Origin: Caulobacteraceae bacterium
GTDB taxonomy: Bacteria > Pseudomonadota > Alphaproteobacteria > Caulobacterales > Caulobacteraceae
Assembly: GCA_027487945.1 (NCBI GenBank)
Contig: JAIYCQ010000043.1
Span: forward strand, 1-64,000
DNA: 64,000 nucleotides
Direction of reading: 5' to 3'
Shown piece by piece: positions 9,158-18,355 of the stretch. The stretch's first letter is position 1, and each line of letters starts with the position of its first letter. A program made the position numbers and the translations under genes. Below the pieces are notes generated by a model, which saw nothing but the letters and a program-made list of their open reading frames with translations, was not told the origin of the DNA and made no database searches.

Positions 9158-9918
9158 TGGGTCAGAAAGTCAATCCGGTCGGGCTTCGGCTCGGCATCAA
9201 CCGCACCTGGGACAGCCGCTGGTTCGCCGACGGCAAGGACTACGGTCGCCTGCTGCACGAGGACATCAAGGTCCGCAAGGAGCTGAAGAAGCGCCTCGGC
9301 GCGGCCGGCATCTCGCGCATCGTGATCGAGCGTCCGCACAAGAAGTGCCGCGTGACCATCTATGCCGCGCGCCCCGGCGTGATCATCGGCAAGAAGGGCG
9401 CCGACATCGACAAGCTCCGCAAGGATCTGTCGGCGATGACCGACGGCGAGGTTCACCTGAACATCGTCGAAGTCCGCAAGCCCGAGACCGACGCGCAGCT
9501 GGTGGCCGAGAACATCGCCCAGCAGCTCGAGCGCCGCGTCGCCTTCCGTCGCGCCATGAAGCGCACCATGCAGTCGACCATGCGTCTGGGCGCCAAGGGC
9601 GTCCGGATCAACGTGTCGGGTCGCCTGGGCGGCGCTGAAATCGCGCGGATGGAATGGTACCGCGAAGGTCGCGTGCCGCTGCACACCCTGCGCGCGGACA
9701 TCGACTACGGCTTCGCGGAAGCCAAGACCACCTACGGCATCATCGGCGTGAAGACCTGGATCTTCAAAGGCGAAGTGCTGGAACATGACCCGATGGCGCT
9801 CGACAAGCGCCTGGCCACCGAGTCCGGCCCGGCCGGCGAAGGCGGCGGCGGTCGTGATCGTGACGATCGTGGACCCCGCGGCCCGCGCCGCGACCGCGGT
9901 CGGGGAGCTGAGGGCTAA
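9157..9918 (+). CDS. rpsC: 30S ribosomal protein S3
   Basis: The 253-residue S3 contains an N-terminal KH domain with the [16 protein letters not shown] loop and the C-terminal S3 domain with [21 protein letters not shown]3 helps form the mRNA entry tunnel and has helicase-like function there. The last 35 residues are rich in Arg, Gly and Asp ([18 protein letters not shown]) and are probably disordered. rplP begins six bases after the stop. Confidence 0.99.
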   Translation: MGQKVNPVGLRLGINRTWDSRWFADGKDYGRLLHEDIKVRKELKKRLGAAGISRIVIERPHKKCRVTIYAARPGVIIGKKGADIDKLRKDLSAMTDGEVHLNIVEVRKPETDAQLVAENIAQQLERRVAFRRAMKRTMQSTMRLGAKGVRINVSGRLGGAEIARMEWYREGRVPLHTLRADIDYGFAEAKTTYGIIGVKTWIFKGEVLEHDPMALDKRLATESGPAGEGGGGRDRDDRGPRGPRRDRGRGAEG

Positions 9919-9923
9919 CCGTC

Positions 9924-10355
9924 ATGCTGTCACCGAAGAAAACCAAGTACCGGAAGGCCTTCAAGGGCCGCATCCACGGCACCGCCAAGGGCGGCACCCT
10001 GCTGAACTTCGGCTCCTACGGCCTCAAGGCTGTTGAGCCGGAGCGCATCACGGCGCGTCAGATCGAAGCGGCCCGCCGCGCGATCACCCGCCACATGAAG
10101 CGCCAGGGCCGCGTCTGGATCCGCATCTTCCCGGACCTGCCTGTCACCGACAAGCCGGCCGAAGTCCGGATGGGTAAGGGCAAGGGCGCCGTCGACTACT
10201 GGGCTGCGCGCGTGCACCCGGGCCGCATCATGTTCGAGATCGACGGCGTCGCCGACGACATCGCCCGTGACGCGCTCAAGCTCGGCGCCGCCAAGCTGCC
10301 GATCAAGACGCGCATCGTCACCCGGATTGGTGACGCCGTGGCCGCGGAGCACTGA
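9924..10355 (+). CDS. rplP: 50S ribosomal protein L16
   Basis: The 143-residue L16 begins [16 protein letters not shown] and contains [19 protein letters not shown], the segment near the A-site tRNA elbow. L16 is the last major protein needed for 50S activation. In E. coli one of its arginines is hydroxylated by a JmjC enzyme (YcfD); the equivalent RMGKGKG arginine is present here. rpmC follows after two bases. Confidence 0.99.
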   Translation: MLSPKKTKYRKAFKGRIHGTAKGGTLLNFGSYGLKAVEPERITARQIEAARRAITRHMKRQGRVWIRIFPDLPVTDKPAEVRMGKGKGAVDYWAARVHPGRIMFEIDGVADDIARDALKLGAAKLPIKTRIVTRIGDAVAAEH

Positions 10356-10357
10356 AG

Positions 10358-10549
10358 ATGAAGATTGATGACGTTCGGGGCATGACGCCCGACCAGCTCG
10401 CCGAAGCCCTGCTGAACCTGAAGAAAGAGCAGTTCAACCTGCGCTTCCAGGCCGCCACGGGCCAGGTGGAGAAGACCCACCGCGTGAACGAGATCCGCAA
10501 GGACATCGCGCGGATCAAGACCGTGCTGCGCGCCAAGAAAGCCGCGTAG
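10358..10549 (+). CDS. rpmC: 50S ribosomal protein L29
   Basis: The 63-residue L29 is two antiparallel helices with the family pattern [18 protein letters not shown] and a basic C-terminus ([12 protein letters not shown]). It lies beside L23 at the tunnel exit. A clear ribosome-binding site for the next gene (gaggagaacg) lies in the 11-base gap before rpsQ. Confidence 0.99.
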   Translation: MKIDDVRGMTPDQLAEALLNLKKEQFNLRFQAATGQVEKTHRVNEIRKDIARIKTVLRAKKAA

Positions 10550-10560
10550 AGGAGAACGAT

Positions 10561-10800
10561 ATGCCGAAACGTATTCTCGAAGGCGTTGTCGTCTCCGACA
10601 AGGGCGACAAGACGGTGATTGTGAAGGTCGAACGGACCTTCCTGCACCCGCTGCTGAAGAAGACCGTCCGCCGGTCGAAGAAGTATCACGCTCACGACGA
10701 GTCCAACGCCTACCAGGCCGGTGACATCGCCAAGATCGTCGAGTGCGCGCCGAAGTCCAAGCTGAAGACCTGGGAAGTCCTTCCCAAGGCCTCGGCCTAA
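10561..10800 (+). CDS. rpsQ: 30S ribosomal protein S17
   Basis: The 79-residue S17 is an OB-fold rRNA-binding protein with the blocks [18 protein letters not shown] and [20 protein letters not shown]. It binds 16S rRNA early in 30S assembly. Length is normal. rplN follows after 21 bases that include its ribosome-binding site. Confidence 0.99.
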   Translation: MPKRILEGVVVSDKGDKTVIVKVERTFLHPLLKKTVRRSKKYHAHDESNAYQAGDIAKIVECAPKSKLKTWEVLPKASA

Positions 10801-10821
10801 AAGAGTCTGGAAGGTTAAGCC

Positions 10822-11190
10822 ATGATCCAGATGCAAACTAACCTGGAAGTCGCCGATAATTCGGGCGCTCGCCGGGTCATGTGCATCAAGGTGCTGGGCG
10901 GCGCCAAGCGTCGCTACGCCCACGTCGGGGACAAGATCGTCGTCTCCGTCAAAGAAGCCATTCCGCGCGGCCGCGTGAAGAAGGGTGACGTGCTCCAGGC
11001 CATCGTGGTCCGCACGTCCTCGGCCATCAAGCGCAAGGACGGTTCGGTCATCCGGTTCGACAAGAACGCGGCGGTGATCGTCAACAAGTCGAGCGAGCCG
11101 ATCGGCACGCGGATCTTCGGCCCGGTTCCCCGCGAACTGCGCGCCAAGAACCACATGAAGATCATCTCCCTCGCGCCGGAGGTGCTGTAA
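10822..11190 (+). CDS. rplN: 50S ribosomal protein L14
   Basis: The 122-residue L14 carries the signature [19 protein letters not shown] and [20 protein letters not shown]. It forms intersubunit bridge B8 and is the binding site of the silencing factor RsfS. Its stop overlaps the rplX start by one base. Confidence 0.99.
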   Translation: MIQMQTNLEVADNSGARRVMCIKVLGGAKRRYAHVGDKIVVSVKEAIPRGRVKKGDVLQAIVVRTSSAIKRKDGSVIRFDKNAAVIVNKSSEPIGTRIFGPVPRELRAKNHMKIISLAPEVL

Positions 11191-11504
11191 TGGCTGCCAA
11201 GATCAAGAAGGGTGACCGCGTCGTCATCCTGACCGGCAAGGACAAGGGCAAGACCGGCGACGTCTCGCGCGTGCTTCCGAAGGAAGAGCGCGTCGTGGTC
11301 TCCGGCCTGAACATGGTCCAGCGCCACACCAAGCCGACCCAGGCCGATCCGCAGGGCGGCATCAAGCACAAGGAAGCCCCGCTTCACGTCTCGAACGTGG
11401 CGCTGGTCGACTCCAAGGGCAAACCGACCCGCGTCGGCTTCCGCATGGAAGGCGAGAAGAAGGTCCGTTTCGCCAAGACCACGGGTGAGGTCATCAATGG
11501 CTGA
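11190..11504 (+). CDS. rplX: 50S ribosomal protein L24
   Basis: The 104-residue L24 contains the KOW motif ([19 protein letters not shown]) near the N-terminus and the family segment [17 protein letters not shown]24 is an assembly initiator at the tunnel exit. Its last codons overlap rplE by eight bases, favouring coupled translation. Confidence 0.99.
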   Translation: MAAKIKKGDRVVILTGKDKGKTGDVSRVLPKEERVVVSGLNMVQRHTKPTQADPQGGIKHKEAPLHVSNVALVDSKGKPTRVGFRMEGEKKVRFAKTTGEVING

Positions 11505-12057
11505 GCAAGCGTACGAGCCCCGGCTCAAGACCGTTTATCGCGAGCGCATCCGCGCCGCGATGAAGGAGAAGTTCGGGTACACCAACGAGATGCAGGTCCC
11601 CAAGCTGGACAAGATCGTCCTGAACATGGGCATCGGCGAGGCCGTGGCGGACTCCAAGAAGGCCGTCGCCGCGATGAAGGACCTGGGCGCGATCGCCGGC
11701 CAGAAGCCGATCGCGACCAAGGCCCGCAACTCGGTCGCCCAGTTCAAGATCCGTGAAGGCATGACCATCGGCGCCAAGGTCACCCTGCGCGCCGACCGGA
11801 TGTATGAATTCCTGGACCGCCTGATCACGATCGCGCTTCCGCGCGTGAAGGATTTCCGCGGCCTGAACGGCAACAGCTTCGACGGCCGTGGCAACTACGC
11901 CATGGGCCTGAAGGAACACATCGTGTTCCCGGAGATCAACTATGACCAGATCGATCAGGTCTGGGGCATGGATATCGTTGTCGCCACCACTGCGAAGACC
12001 GATGATGAAGCGCGCGCGCTTCTCAAGGAATTCCAGTTCCCGTTCAACAACGTCTAG
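11497..12057 (+). CDS. rplE: 50S ribosomal protein L5
   Basis: The 186-residue L5 begins at the ATG giving [11 protein letters not shown], four codons into the track ORF. Family blocks [34 protein letters not shown] and [20 protein letters not shown] are present. L5 binds 5S rRNA and contacts P-site tRNA. It overlaps the end of rplX by eight bases. Confidence 0.99.
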   Translation: MAEQAYEPRLKTVYRERIRAAMKEKFGYTNEMQVPKLDKIVLNMGIGEAVADSKKAVAAMKDLGAIAGQKPIATKARNSVAQFKIREGMTIGAKVTLRADRMYEFLDRLITIALPRVKDFRGLNGNSFDGRGNYAMGLKEHIVFPEINYDQIDQVWGMDIVVATTAKTDDEARALLKEFQFPFNNV

Positions 12058-12077
12058 AGCGGGAAGAGGACACACAC

Positions 12078-12383
12078 ATGGCCAAGAAAAGCGCCGTCAA
12101 CCGCAACGAGATGGTCAAGAAGCTCGTCAAGCAACTCGCCAGCAAGCGCGCCGCGCTCAAGGCGACTGCCAACAACGAGGCTCTTCCGCTCGAAGAACGT
12201 TTTGAAGCCCGGCTGAAGCTCGCGAAGCTGCCGCGCAACTCCGCCGCCAACCGCATCCGTAACCGGTGCGAGGTGACGGGTCGCCCGCGCGCCTACTATC
12301 GCAAGCTGAAGATGAGCCGGATCGCCCTGCGCGAACTTGGCTCGGCTGGGTTGATCCCCGGCCTCGTCAAGTCGAGCTGGTAA
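12078..12383 (+). CDS. rpsN: 30S ribosomal protein S14, zinc-independent form
   Basis: The 101-residue S14 is the long, zinc-free form: the C-terminal [21 protein letters not shown] region keeps a single cysteine instead of the CxxC pairs of the short zinc-binding form. It sits in the 30S head with S3 and S10. A ribosome-binding site (gggaagagga) precedes the ATG. rpsH starts 11 bases after the stop. Confidence 0.99.
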   Translation: MAKKSAVNRNEMVKKLVKQLASKRAALKATANNEALPLEERFEARLKLAKLPRNSAANRIRNRCEVTGRPRAYYRKLKMSRIALRELGSAGLIPGLVKSSW

Positions 12384-12394
12384 GGGAGGGTCAG

Positions 12395-12790
12395 ATGGTC
12401 AACGACCCCATTGGCGATATGATCGCCCGCATCAAGAACGCCGCCATGCGCAAGCGGGCGAAGGTTTCCACGCCGGCCTCGAAGATGCGTGCGCGCGTCC
12501 TCGATGTCCTCGCGACGGAAGGCTACATCCGCGGCTACTCGCTGGTCGAGAAGCCCGGCGCGTTCCCTGAATTCGAGATCGAGCTCAAGTACTTCGACAA
12601 CGAGCCCGTGATCGCCGAGATCCGCCGCGTCTCCAAGCCGGGACGTCGCGTCTACTCGTCGATCAAGGACCTCAAGCCGGTGAAGAACGGCCTGGGCATC
12701 TCGATCCTGTCGACGCCCCAAGGCGTGATGTCGGACAACGCCGCCCGCGACGCCAATGTCGGCGGCGAAGTCCTCTGCCGGGTGTACTGA
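12395..12790 (+). CDS. rpsH: 30S ribosomal protein S8
   Basis: The 131-residue S8 begins [16 protein letters not shown], 43 codons inside the track ORF and preceded by gggaggg. The C-terminal signature [14 protein letters not shown] is complete. S8 binds the central domain of 16S rRNA; in E. coli it is the translational repressor of the spc operon, which may hold here too. rplF starts one base after the stop. Confidence 0.99.
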   Translation: MVNDPIGDMIARIKNAAMRKRAKVSTPASKMRARVLDVLATEGYIRGYSLVEKPGAFPEFEIELKYFDNEPVIAEIRRVSKPGRRVYSSIKDLKPVKNGLGISILSTPQGVMSDNAARDANVGGEVLCRVY

Positions 12791-12791
12791 T

Positions 12792-13325
12792 ATGAGCCGT
12801 ATCGGAAAGAGAATCGTGGCGATCCCCTCCGGGGTGACCGTCAACATCGACGGTCAGACGGTCGCGGTGAAGGGTCCCAAGGGGGCGCTCTCCTGGACGG
12901 TCTCGGACGAGATCGAGATCAAGCTGGAAGGCGCCGAGCTGACGCTCGCGCCGCGCAACGACACCAGCCGCGCTCGCGGCATGTGGGGCCTGTCGCGCAC
13001 TCTGGTGAACAACATGGTGGTCGGCGTCAGCCAGGGCTACGAAGAAACCCTCGAACTGGTCGGCGTTGGTTACCGCGCCGCCCTCAAGGGTTCGGCCCTG
13101 TCGATGCAGCTCGGCTTCAGCCACGAAGTGGATTTCCCGGCGCCGTCGGGCATCACCTTCGCCGTGCCGAAGCAGACCGAGATCAAGATCGCCGGCATCG
13201 ACAAGCAACTGGTCGGTGAAACCGCGGCCAAGATCCGCCGTATCCGTCCGCCCGAGCCCTACAAGGGCAAGGGCGTCCGCTACGCCGGCGAGAAGGTTCG
13301 CCGCAAGGAAGGCAAGAAGAAGTAG
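12792..13325 (+). CDS. rplF: 50S ribosomal protein L6
   Basis: The 177-residue L6 begins [15 protein letters not shown] at an internal ATG of the track ORF. Two repeated alpha/beta domains are visible, with the C-terminal signature [22 protein letters not shown]. It lies near the sarcin-ricin loop, where translation factors bind. rplR begins two bases after the stop. Confidence 0.99.
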   Translation: MSRIGKRIVAIPSGVTVNIDGQTVAVKGPKGALSWTVSDEIEIKLEGAELTLAPRNDTSRARGMWGLSRTLVNNMVVGVSQGYEETLELVGVGYRAALKGSALSMQLGFSHEVDFPAPSGITFAVPKQTEIKIAGIDKQLVGETAAKIRRIRPPEPYKGKGVRYAGEKVRRKEGKKK

Positions 13326-13327
13326 TC

Positions 13328-13684
13328 ATGGCGCTTTCTCCTCGCGAATCCCACGTGCGTCGCGCTCAGCGTACGCGCACCCGCCTCAAGGCGCTGTCGA
13401 ACGGTCGTCCGCGCCTGTCGGTCTTCCGCTCGAGCAAGAACATCTACGCCCAGGTCATCGACGACGAACGCGGCGTGACCCTGGCCTCGGCCTCCTCGCT
13501 GGAAAGCGAGAAGGTCAGCAAGGGCACGGACAAGGACGCCGCGGCCCTGGTCGGCAAGCTCGTCGCCGAACGCGCTATCGAGAAGGGCGTCAAGGACGTC
13601 GTCTTCGATCGTGGCGGCTACATCTATCATGGTCGGGTGAAGGCGCTGGCGGATGCCGCGCGTGAAGCCGGTCTGAACTTCTAA
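13328..13684 (+). CDS. rplR: 50S ribosomal protein L18
   Basis: The 118-residue L18 has the 5S-rRNA binding N-terminus ([20 protein letters not shown]), the [16 protein letters not shown] strand and the final [19 protein letters not shown] helix. It joins L5 in the 5S RNP. The ribosome-binding site of rpsE (aaggagcg) overlaps its stop codon. Confidence 0.99.
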   Translation: MALSPRESHVRRAQRTRTRLKALSNGRPRLSVFRSSKNIYAQVIDDERGVTLASASSLESEKVSKGTDKDAAALVGKLVAERAIEKGVKDVVFDRGGYIYHGRVKALADAAREAGLNF

Positions 13685-13695
13685 GGAGCGCCCAG

Positions 13696-14301
13696 ATGGC
13701 TCGTGAACCCCGTGGCGGTGGTGGCGGCGATCGCCGTGATCGCCGTGACCGCAACGCTCCCCAGGCCGATGGTCCCGACAGCGATATCGTCGAGAAGCTC
13801 GTCCACATCAACCGCGTCGCCGCCACCGTGAAGGGTGGTCGTCGCTTCAGCTTCGCCGCTCTCATGGTCGTCGGCGACCAGAAGGGCCGCGTCGGCTTCG
13901 GTCATGGCAAGGCGCGTGAAGTGCCGGAAGCCATCCGCAAGGCGACCGAAGAAGCCAAGAAGTCGATGATCCGCGTTCCGCTGCGCGAGTCCCGCACGCT
14001 GCACCACGACGGCAACGGCCGTTGGGGCGCCGGCAAGGTGATGGTCCGCGCGGCGCCTCCGGGCACCGGCGTCATCGCCGGCGGTCCGATGCGCGCTGTT
14101 CTGGAAACCCTCGGCGTCCAGGACGTCGTCGGCAAGTCCAGCGGTTCGTCCAACCCCTACAACATGGTCCGCGCGACGTTTGAAGCGCTGAAGACCCAGA
14201 GCTCGCCCCGCCAGATCGCCGCCAAGCGCGGCAAGAAGGTTGGCGATATCATGGGCCGCCGGGCCGACGGCGCCTCCGCGCCGGATGCGATCGAGGGCTA
14301 A
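13696..14301 (+). CDS. rpsE: 30S ribosomal protein S5
   Basis: The 201-residue S5 has a double-stranded RNA-binding-type N-domain ([20 protein letters not shown]) and a C-terminal domain with [20 protein letters not shown]. It lines the mRNA entry channel and affects decoding fidelity. An extra N-terminal Gly/Arg/Asp-rich stretch ([17 protein letters not shown]) and an extended C-terminus make it longer than in E. coli (166 residues). rpmD follows after three bases. Confidence 0.99.
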   Translation: MAREPRGGGGGDRRDRRDRNAPQADGPDSDIVEKLVHINRVAATVKGGRRFSFAALMVVGDQKGRVGFGHGKAREVPEAIRKATEEAKKSMIRVPLRESRTLHHDGNGRWGAGKVMVRAAPPGTGVIAGGPMRAVLETLGVQDVVGKSSGSSNPYNMVRATFEALKTQSSPRQIAAKRGKKVGDIMGRRADGASAPDAIEG

Positions 14302-14304
14302 CCC

Positions 14305-14490
14305 ATGGCCGAGAAGAAAACCGTCACCGTCCGCCAGACGGCGAGCCCGATCCGCCGCAAGGCCGACCAGCGCGCCACCCTGCAGGGCCTGGGCCTCAAC
14401 CGCGTGGGTCGCACCCGCGTGCTTGAGGACACCCCCTCCATCCGCGGGATGATCGCCAAGGTCGCCCACATGGTGGAAGTGGTCGACTAA
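14305..14490 (+). CDS. rpmD: 50S ribosomal protein L30
   Basis: The 61-residue L30 has the compact family fold, with the [20 protein letters not shown] and [19 protein letters not shown] segments. It binds 23S rRNA domain II. Translation stops at TAA 14490, and an unusual 183-base spacer containing repeat sequence separates it from rplO, a pair that is normally tight. Confidence 0.98.
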   Translation: MAEKKTVTVRQTASPIRRKADQRATLQGLGLNRVGRTRVLEDTPSIRGMIAKVAHMVEVVD

Positions 14491-14500
14491 ACACCGTATA

Positions 14501-14633
14501 CCGCTCATCCCGGCGTAAGCCGGGACCCAGGTCCAGCCTGAGAAATCAGGCTGGATTTGAGCGTTCTGAGACCCCGACTGTTTCCGGCCCTCGGCAGGGC
14601 AGGCGGGACGAAACCCTGAAAGCCGAGTCGGGG
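14501..14633. repeat. Dispersed palindromic intergenic repeat inside the spc operon
   Basis: The rpmD-rplO spacer holds three nested inverted repeats: cccgg-cgtaag-ccggg (14509-14524), a perfect 9-bp stem closed by a GAAA loop (14533-14554), and the outer pair ccccgact/agtcgggg (14572-14579 with 14626-14633). The first part belongs to the common alphaproteobacterial CCGGCxxxxGCCGGGACCCA-type intergenic repeat, whose minus-strand translation gives the recurrent spurious string WVPAYAGMS. A related palindrome lies at 24141-24208. rplO has its own strong ribosome-binding site (aaggagagg) after the element. Confidence 0.75.
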
Positions 14634-14673
14634 CCATCTGGCCCCGGCGCCAGATCTCCAAGGAGAGGCAACC

Positions 14674-15159
14674 ATGACGAAACTGAACGAACTCGCCCCG
14701 CGCGAAGGCTCCACCAAGAACCGCATGCGCGTCGGCCGCGGCCCGGGCTCGGGCAAGGGCAAGACCGCCGGTCGCGGTGTGAAGGGCCAGAAGTCCCGCA
14801 CCGGCGTCGCCATCGGCGGCTTCGAGGGCGGCCAGATGCCGCTCCACATGCGCATGCCCAAGCGCGGCTTCAACAATCCGTTCGCCAAGGAATTCGCGGA
14901 AGTGAACTTCTGGCGCATCGAGCAGGCGATCGCCGCCGGCAAGCTCGACGCCACGAAGGCCATCGACGCCGACGTCCTGGTGGCCGCCGGCGTGATCCGT
15001 CGCAAGAAGGACGGCGTCAGCCTGCTGGGCAAGGGTGAACTGACCTCGAAGATCGAGATCACCGTCTACCGCGCCTCGGAAGCCGCCAGAGCGGCCGTCG
15101 AGAAGGCCGGCGGCAAGCTGACCGTGACCCGCCCGGCCAAGGTCGAAGCGGAAGCCTAA
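14674..15159 (+). CDS. rplO: 50S ribosomal protein L15
   Basis: The 161-residue L15 has the Gly/Lys-rich N-terminal extension ([19 protein letters not shown]) that penetrates the 50S core and the globular C-domain ending in an acidic tail. It is a late-assembling core protein. The ATG is preceded by aaggagagg, the best ribosome-binding site of this stretch, which fits re-initiation after the long spacer. Confidence 0.99.
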   Translation: MTKLNELAPREGSTKNRMRVGRGPGSGKGKTAGRGVKGQKSRTGVAIGGFEGGQMPLHMRMPKRGFNNPFAKEFAEVNFWRIEQAIAAGKLDATKAIDADVLVAAGVIRRKKDGVSLLGKGELTSKIEITVYRASEAARAAVEKAGGKLTVTRPAKVEAEA

Positions 15160-15168
15160 GCGCCAGAA

Positions 15169-15200
15169 GACGCCGCCGGGTGACAACCCCCGGCGGCGTC
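15169..15200 (+). other. Intercistronic stem-loop between rplO and secY
   Basis: A perfect 12-bp stem (gacgccgccggg / cccggcggcgtc) with an 8-base loop begins 10 bases after the rplO stop. No U-run follows, so it is unlikely to be a full terminator. It could stabilise the upstream mRNA or attenuate secY expression. Confidence 0.6.
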
Positions 15201-15239
15201 CCTATCTGTGTCGCTCATTGAAGAGTCGCGGGGAAGTCC

Positions 15240-16589
15240 ATGGCCTCGGCCGCCGAGCAGCTAGCCGCCAATCTCAACTTCGGAGCCTTCCAGAGGGCCA
15301 CGGAGCTGCAGAAGCGCATCGGGTTCACCCTGATCGCGCTCGTCATCTATCGTCTCGGAACCTATGTCCCGATCCCGGGCATCGACGCGGTGCAGTTCGC
15401 CGCGCAGTTCCAGCAGAACAGCCAGGGCATCCTGGGCATGTTCAACATGTTCTCGGGCGGCGCCGTCGAGCGGATGGCCATCTTCGCCCTGAACGTGATG
15501 CCCTACATCTCGGCCTCGATCATCGTTCAGCTGCTCCAGACGGTTTATCCGCCCTGGGAGAAGCTGAAGAAGGAAGGCGGGGAGGCGGGCCGCAAGCAGC
15601 TCAACCAGTACACCCGCTACCTGACCGTCGTGCTGGCGCTGTTCCAGTCGTTCGGCACGGCGCTCGGCATGCAGTCGGTGGCGCTGGATCCGGGGCCGTT
15701 CTTCATCGTCTCGACCGTGGTCACCCTCACGGGCGGCACCATGTTCCTGATGTGGCTGGGCGAGCAGATCACCAGCCGCGGCGTCGGCAACGGCATCAGC
15801 CTGCTGATCTTCGCCGGCATCGTCGCGGTGCTGCCGCGCAGCGTCTGGCAGCTGTTCCAGCAGGCCCAGGTCGGCTCGATTTCGCCGCTGGTTCTGTTCG
15901 GCCTGCTCGGCATGGCCATCGCGGTCGTGCTGTTCATCGTCTTCATGGAGCGCTCGCAGCGCCGGCTGCTGATCCAGTATCCCAAGCGTCAGCAGGGCAA
16001 CCGGATGGTCGGCGGCGAGTCCTCGTTCCTGCCGCTGAAGGTCAACACCGCCGGCGTCATCCCGCCGATCTTCGCCTCGTCGCTGCTCCTGCTGCCGACG
16101 ACGGTCATCACCATGATGGCCGGCCAGGCCAATCCGCCCGAGTGGATGCAGACGCTGCAGCCGGTTCTGGCCCAGCTGCAGCACGGCCGCCCGCTGTTCA
16201 TGGGCCTCTATGCCGCGCTGATCATCTTCTTCTGCTTCTTCTACACCTCCATCGTGTTCAATCCCGAGGAGACGGCCGAGAACCTGCGCAAGTACGGCGG
16301 CTTCATGCCCGGCATCCGGCCCGGCAAGCGGACGGCGGAGTACCTCGACTTCGTCCTGACCCGTCTGACCGTGATCGGCGCCGGCTACATCACGCTGGTC
16401 TGCCTGCTGCCCGAGATGATGGTCAGCTTCATGAACGCCCCGGCCACGGCCATGGCGCTCGGCGGCACCTCGATCCTGATCGTGGTTTCGGTGACGATGG
16501 ACACCGTCGCGCAGATCCAGTCCCACCTGCTGGCGCACCAGTACGAGGGCCTGATCAAGAAGTCGAAACTGCGCGGCGGCAAGCGGTAG
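15240..16589 (+). CDS. secY: Protein translocase channel subunit SecY
   Basis: The 449-residue integral membrane protein shows about ten transmembrane helices. It has the SecY signatures YRLGTYVPIPGID in TM1, GIGNG-type sequence (SRGVGNGISLLIFAGIV) and the cytoplasmic loop ERSQRRLLIQYPKRQ used for ribosome and SecA binding. It forms the SecYEG channel for Sec export and membrane insertion. The ATG gives MASAAEQLAANLNFGAF. adk follows after 46 bases. Confidence 0.99.
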   Translation: MASAAEQLAANLNFGAFQRATELQKRIGFTLIALVIYRLGTYVPIPGIDAVQFAAQFQQNSQGILGMFNMFSGGAVERMAIFALNVMPYISASIIVQLLQTVYPPWEKLKKEGGEAGRKQLNQYTRYLTVVLALFQSFGTALGMQSVALDPGPFFIVSTVVTLTGGTMFLMWLGEQITSRGVGNGISLLIFAGIVAVLPRSVWQLFQQAQVGSISPLVLFGLLGMAIAVVLFIVFMERSQRRLLIQYPKRQQGNRMVGGESSFLPLKVNTAGVIPPIFASSLLLLPTTVITMMAGQANPPEWMQTLQPVLAQLQHGRPLFMGLYAALIIFFCFFYTSIVFNPEETAENLRKYGGFMPGIRPGKRTAEYLDFVLTRLTVIGAGYITLVCLLPEMMVSFMNAPATAMALGGTSILIVVSVTMDTVAQIQSHLLAHQYEGLIKKSKLRGGKR

Positions 16590-16635
16590 AGTTCAGAGAC
16601 AAGCCCGGCCGCAAGAGCGGGGCGAGGGGAGAGCC

Positions 16636-17208
16636 ATGAACCTGATCCTGTTCGGCCCGCCGGGAAGCGGCAAGGGCACCCAGGCCAAGCGTCTGGTCGA
16701 GACGCGCGGCATGGTCCAGCTCTCGACCGGCGACATGCTTCGCGCGGCCATCGCCTCCGGCTCCGAGCTGGGCGAGCGGGTCAAGGACGTGCTGGCCCGT
16801 GGCGATCTGGTCTCCGACGAGATCGTCATTGCCCTGATCGAGGAACGGCTGCCGGAGACCGAGGCCGCCGGCGGCGCGATCTTCGACGGCTTTCCCCGCA
16901 CCGTGGCCCAGGCCGAGGCGCTCGACGCCATGCTGGCTGGCCGCGGCGCCCGGATCGACACCGTTATCCGCCTGCTCGTCGACGAGCCGGCCCTGCTCGC
17001 CCGGGTGACCGGCCGATTCGAGGAGCAGGGGCGGCCCGACGACAATCCCGAGACGTTCAAGACGCGCCTCGCCGCCTACAACGCCCAGACCGCGCCGCTG
17101 CTGCCCTACTATGAGGGGCAGGGTAAGCTCCGGGCCGTGGATGGCATGGGATCGCCCGATACCGTCTCGCAAGCCATCGAGGCCTCTCTGCAGACAGTGC
17201 AGGCCTAG
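16636..17208 (+). CDS. adk: Adenylate kinase, short-LID form
   Basis: The 190-residue enzyme converts AMP + ATP to 2 ADP. Visible are the P-loop GPPGSGKGT, the AMP-binding TGDMLRAAI, GDLVSDEI and DGFPRTVAQAEAL segments, and LID-flanking arginines (RVTGRFEEQGRPDDN). The LID is the short alphaproteobacterial form without zinc cysteines. The gene follows secY with its own ribosome-binding site (gaggggaga), a common arrangement. Confidence 0.98.
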   Translation: MNLILFGPPGSGKGTQAKRLVETRGMVQLSTGDMLRAAIASGSELGERVKDVLARGDLVSDEIVIALIEERLPETEAAGGAIFDGFPRTVAQAEALDAMLAGRGARIDTVIRLLVDEPALLARVTGRFEEQGRPDDNPETFKTRLAAYNAQTAPLLPYYEGQGKLRAVDGMGSPDTVSQAIEASLQTVQA

Positions 17209-17355
17209 GGACTGGCCAGACCCGGCGAGTCCGCCGGACCTGGAACAACAGCCTCGACTCTGAACGACAGGGACACGAACTCCCCGCCGGATCGGCAACG
17301 ACTTCGGCGGTTATCTACGAGAACTGGATTGGTCCGCAAAACGACCGATCCGCCA

Positions 17356-17383
17356 TTGACGGAAGCGCAACGATCCCTATAAC
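17356..17383 (+). promoter_or_regulatory. Promoter upstream of rpsM-rpsK-rpoA
   Basis: TTGACG and TATAAC are separated by 16 bases, close to the caulobacterial housekeeping consensus. It lies in a 300-base gap between adk and rpsM that holds no gene and would make the alpha-operon part independently transcribed. Position is by eye. Confidence 0.65.
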
Positions 17384-17508
17384 GGTGCGCTTCCGCGAAA
17401 GGCGCGACTCCCGCGTCGGCTCTAAGTGAAAGCTATGGGCCGGTGCGCGTGTCGCGTTTGGTTATGCGCATGCGCCCGTGAGGCGCGGCAAGGTTAGAGA
17501 GATAAGAC

Positions 17509-17877
17509 TTGGCCCGTATCGCAGGCGTCAACATCCCGACGAACAAGCGCGTGGTTATCGCGCTTCAGTACATCCACGGCATTGGTCCGAAATCCGCCAA
17601 GGAAATCGTCGCCAAGGTCGGCATTGAAGACGCCCGTCGCGTGAACGCGCTGACGGACGCCGAGGTGCTGCAGATCCGTGAAACGATCGACAAGGACTTC
17701 ACGGTCGAGGGCGACCTGCGTCGTGAGACCTCGGTCAACATCAAGCGTCTGATGGACCTGGCCTGCTACCGCGGCCTGCGTCACCGCAAGGGCCTCCCGG
17801 TCCGTGGTCAGCGCACGCACACGAACGCCCGCACCCGCAAGGGTCCGGCCAAGCCGATCGCCGGCAAGAAGAAGTAA
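17509..17877 (+). CDS. rpsM: 30S ribosomal protein S13, TTG start
   Basis: The 122-residue S13 begins (M)[18 protein letters not shown], exactly the family N-terminus, but the start codon is TTG. No ATG or GTG is available in frame at that point, and upstream agagagataag is a modest ribosome-binding site. The C-terminal [20 protein letters not shown] tail that touches P-site tRNA is complete. S13 forms bridges to the 50S in the head. Confidence 0.98.
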   Translation: MARIAGVNIPTNKRVVIALQYIHGIGPKSAKEIVAKVGIEDARRVNALTDAEVLQIRETIDKDFTVEGDLRRETSVNIKRLMDLACYRGLRHRKGLPVRGQRTHTNARTRKGPAKPIAGKKK

Positions 17878-17889
17878 GAGAGAGCCTCG

Positions 17890-18279
17890 ATGGCCAAGGA
17901 ACCGGCTCGCGTCAAAAAGCGCGAACGCAAGAACATTACGTCTGGCGTGGCGCACGTGAACGCCTCGTTCAACAACACGATGATCACGATCACCGACGCC
18001 CAGGGCAATACGATCTCCTGGTCGAGCGCCGGCATGATGGGCTTCAAGGGTTCGCGCAAGTCGACCCCTTACGCCGCCCAGATGGCCGCCGAAGACGCCG
18101 GCAAGAAGGCCGCCGAGCACGGTGTGAAGACCCTCGAGGTGAACGTCTCGGGTCCGGGTTCGGGCCGTGAGTCGGCCCTGCGCGCCCTGCAGTCGGTCGG
18201 CATGACGATCACCACCATCCGTGACGTGACCCCCATTCCGCACAACGGCTGCCGGCCCCCCAAGCGCCGGCGCGTCTGA
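17890..18279 (+). CDS. rpsK: 30S ribosomal protein S11
   Basis: The 129-residue S11 shows the family blocks [41 protein letters not shown] and the final [18 protein letters not shown]. It sits on the 30S platform near the mRNA exit. No rpsD (S4) follows, so the classical S4-controlled order rpsM-rpsK-rpsD-rpoA is not present here. Confidence 0.99.
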   Translation: MAKEPARVKKRERKNITSGVAHVNASFNNTMITITDAQGNTISWSSAGMMGFKGSRKSTPYAAQMAAEDAGKKAAEHGVKTLEVNVSGPGSGRESALRALQSVGMTITTIRDVTPIPHNGCRPPKRRRV

Positions 18280-18300
18280 GTACGTCTATTCGACCTTCCC

Positions 18301-18331
18301 TTCGCCGGCTGCGCGTTTCGCGGCCGGCGAA
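18301..18331 (+). other. Intercistronic hairpin between rpsK and rpoA
   Basis: A perfect 9-bp stem (ttcgccggc / gccggcgaa) with a 13-base loop lies in the 76-base spacer. There is no U-run. It may tune rpoA expression relative to S13 and S11 or stabilise the upstream message. Confidence 0.5.
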
Positions 18332-18355
18332 TCCGCGTTCCAAGGACATCCGCCC

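Noticed and set aside
15218-16639. 473-residue plus-strand ORF over secY
   Set aside because: It is an out-of-frame reading of secY; the 449-residue SecY frame has the real motifs.
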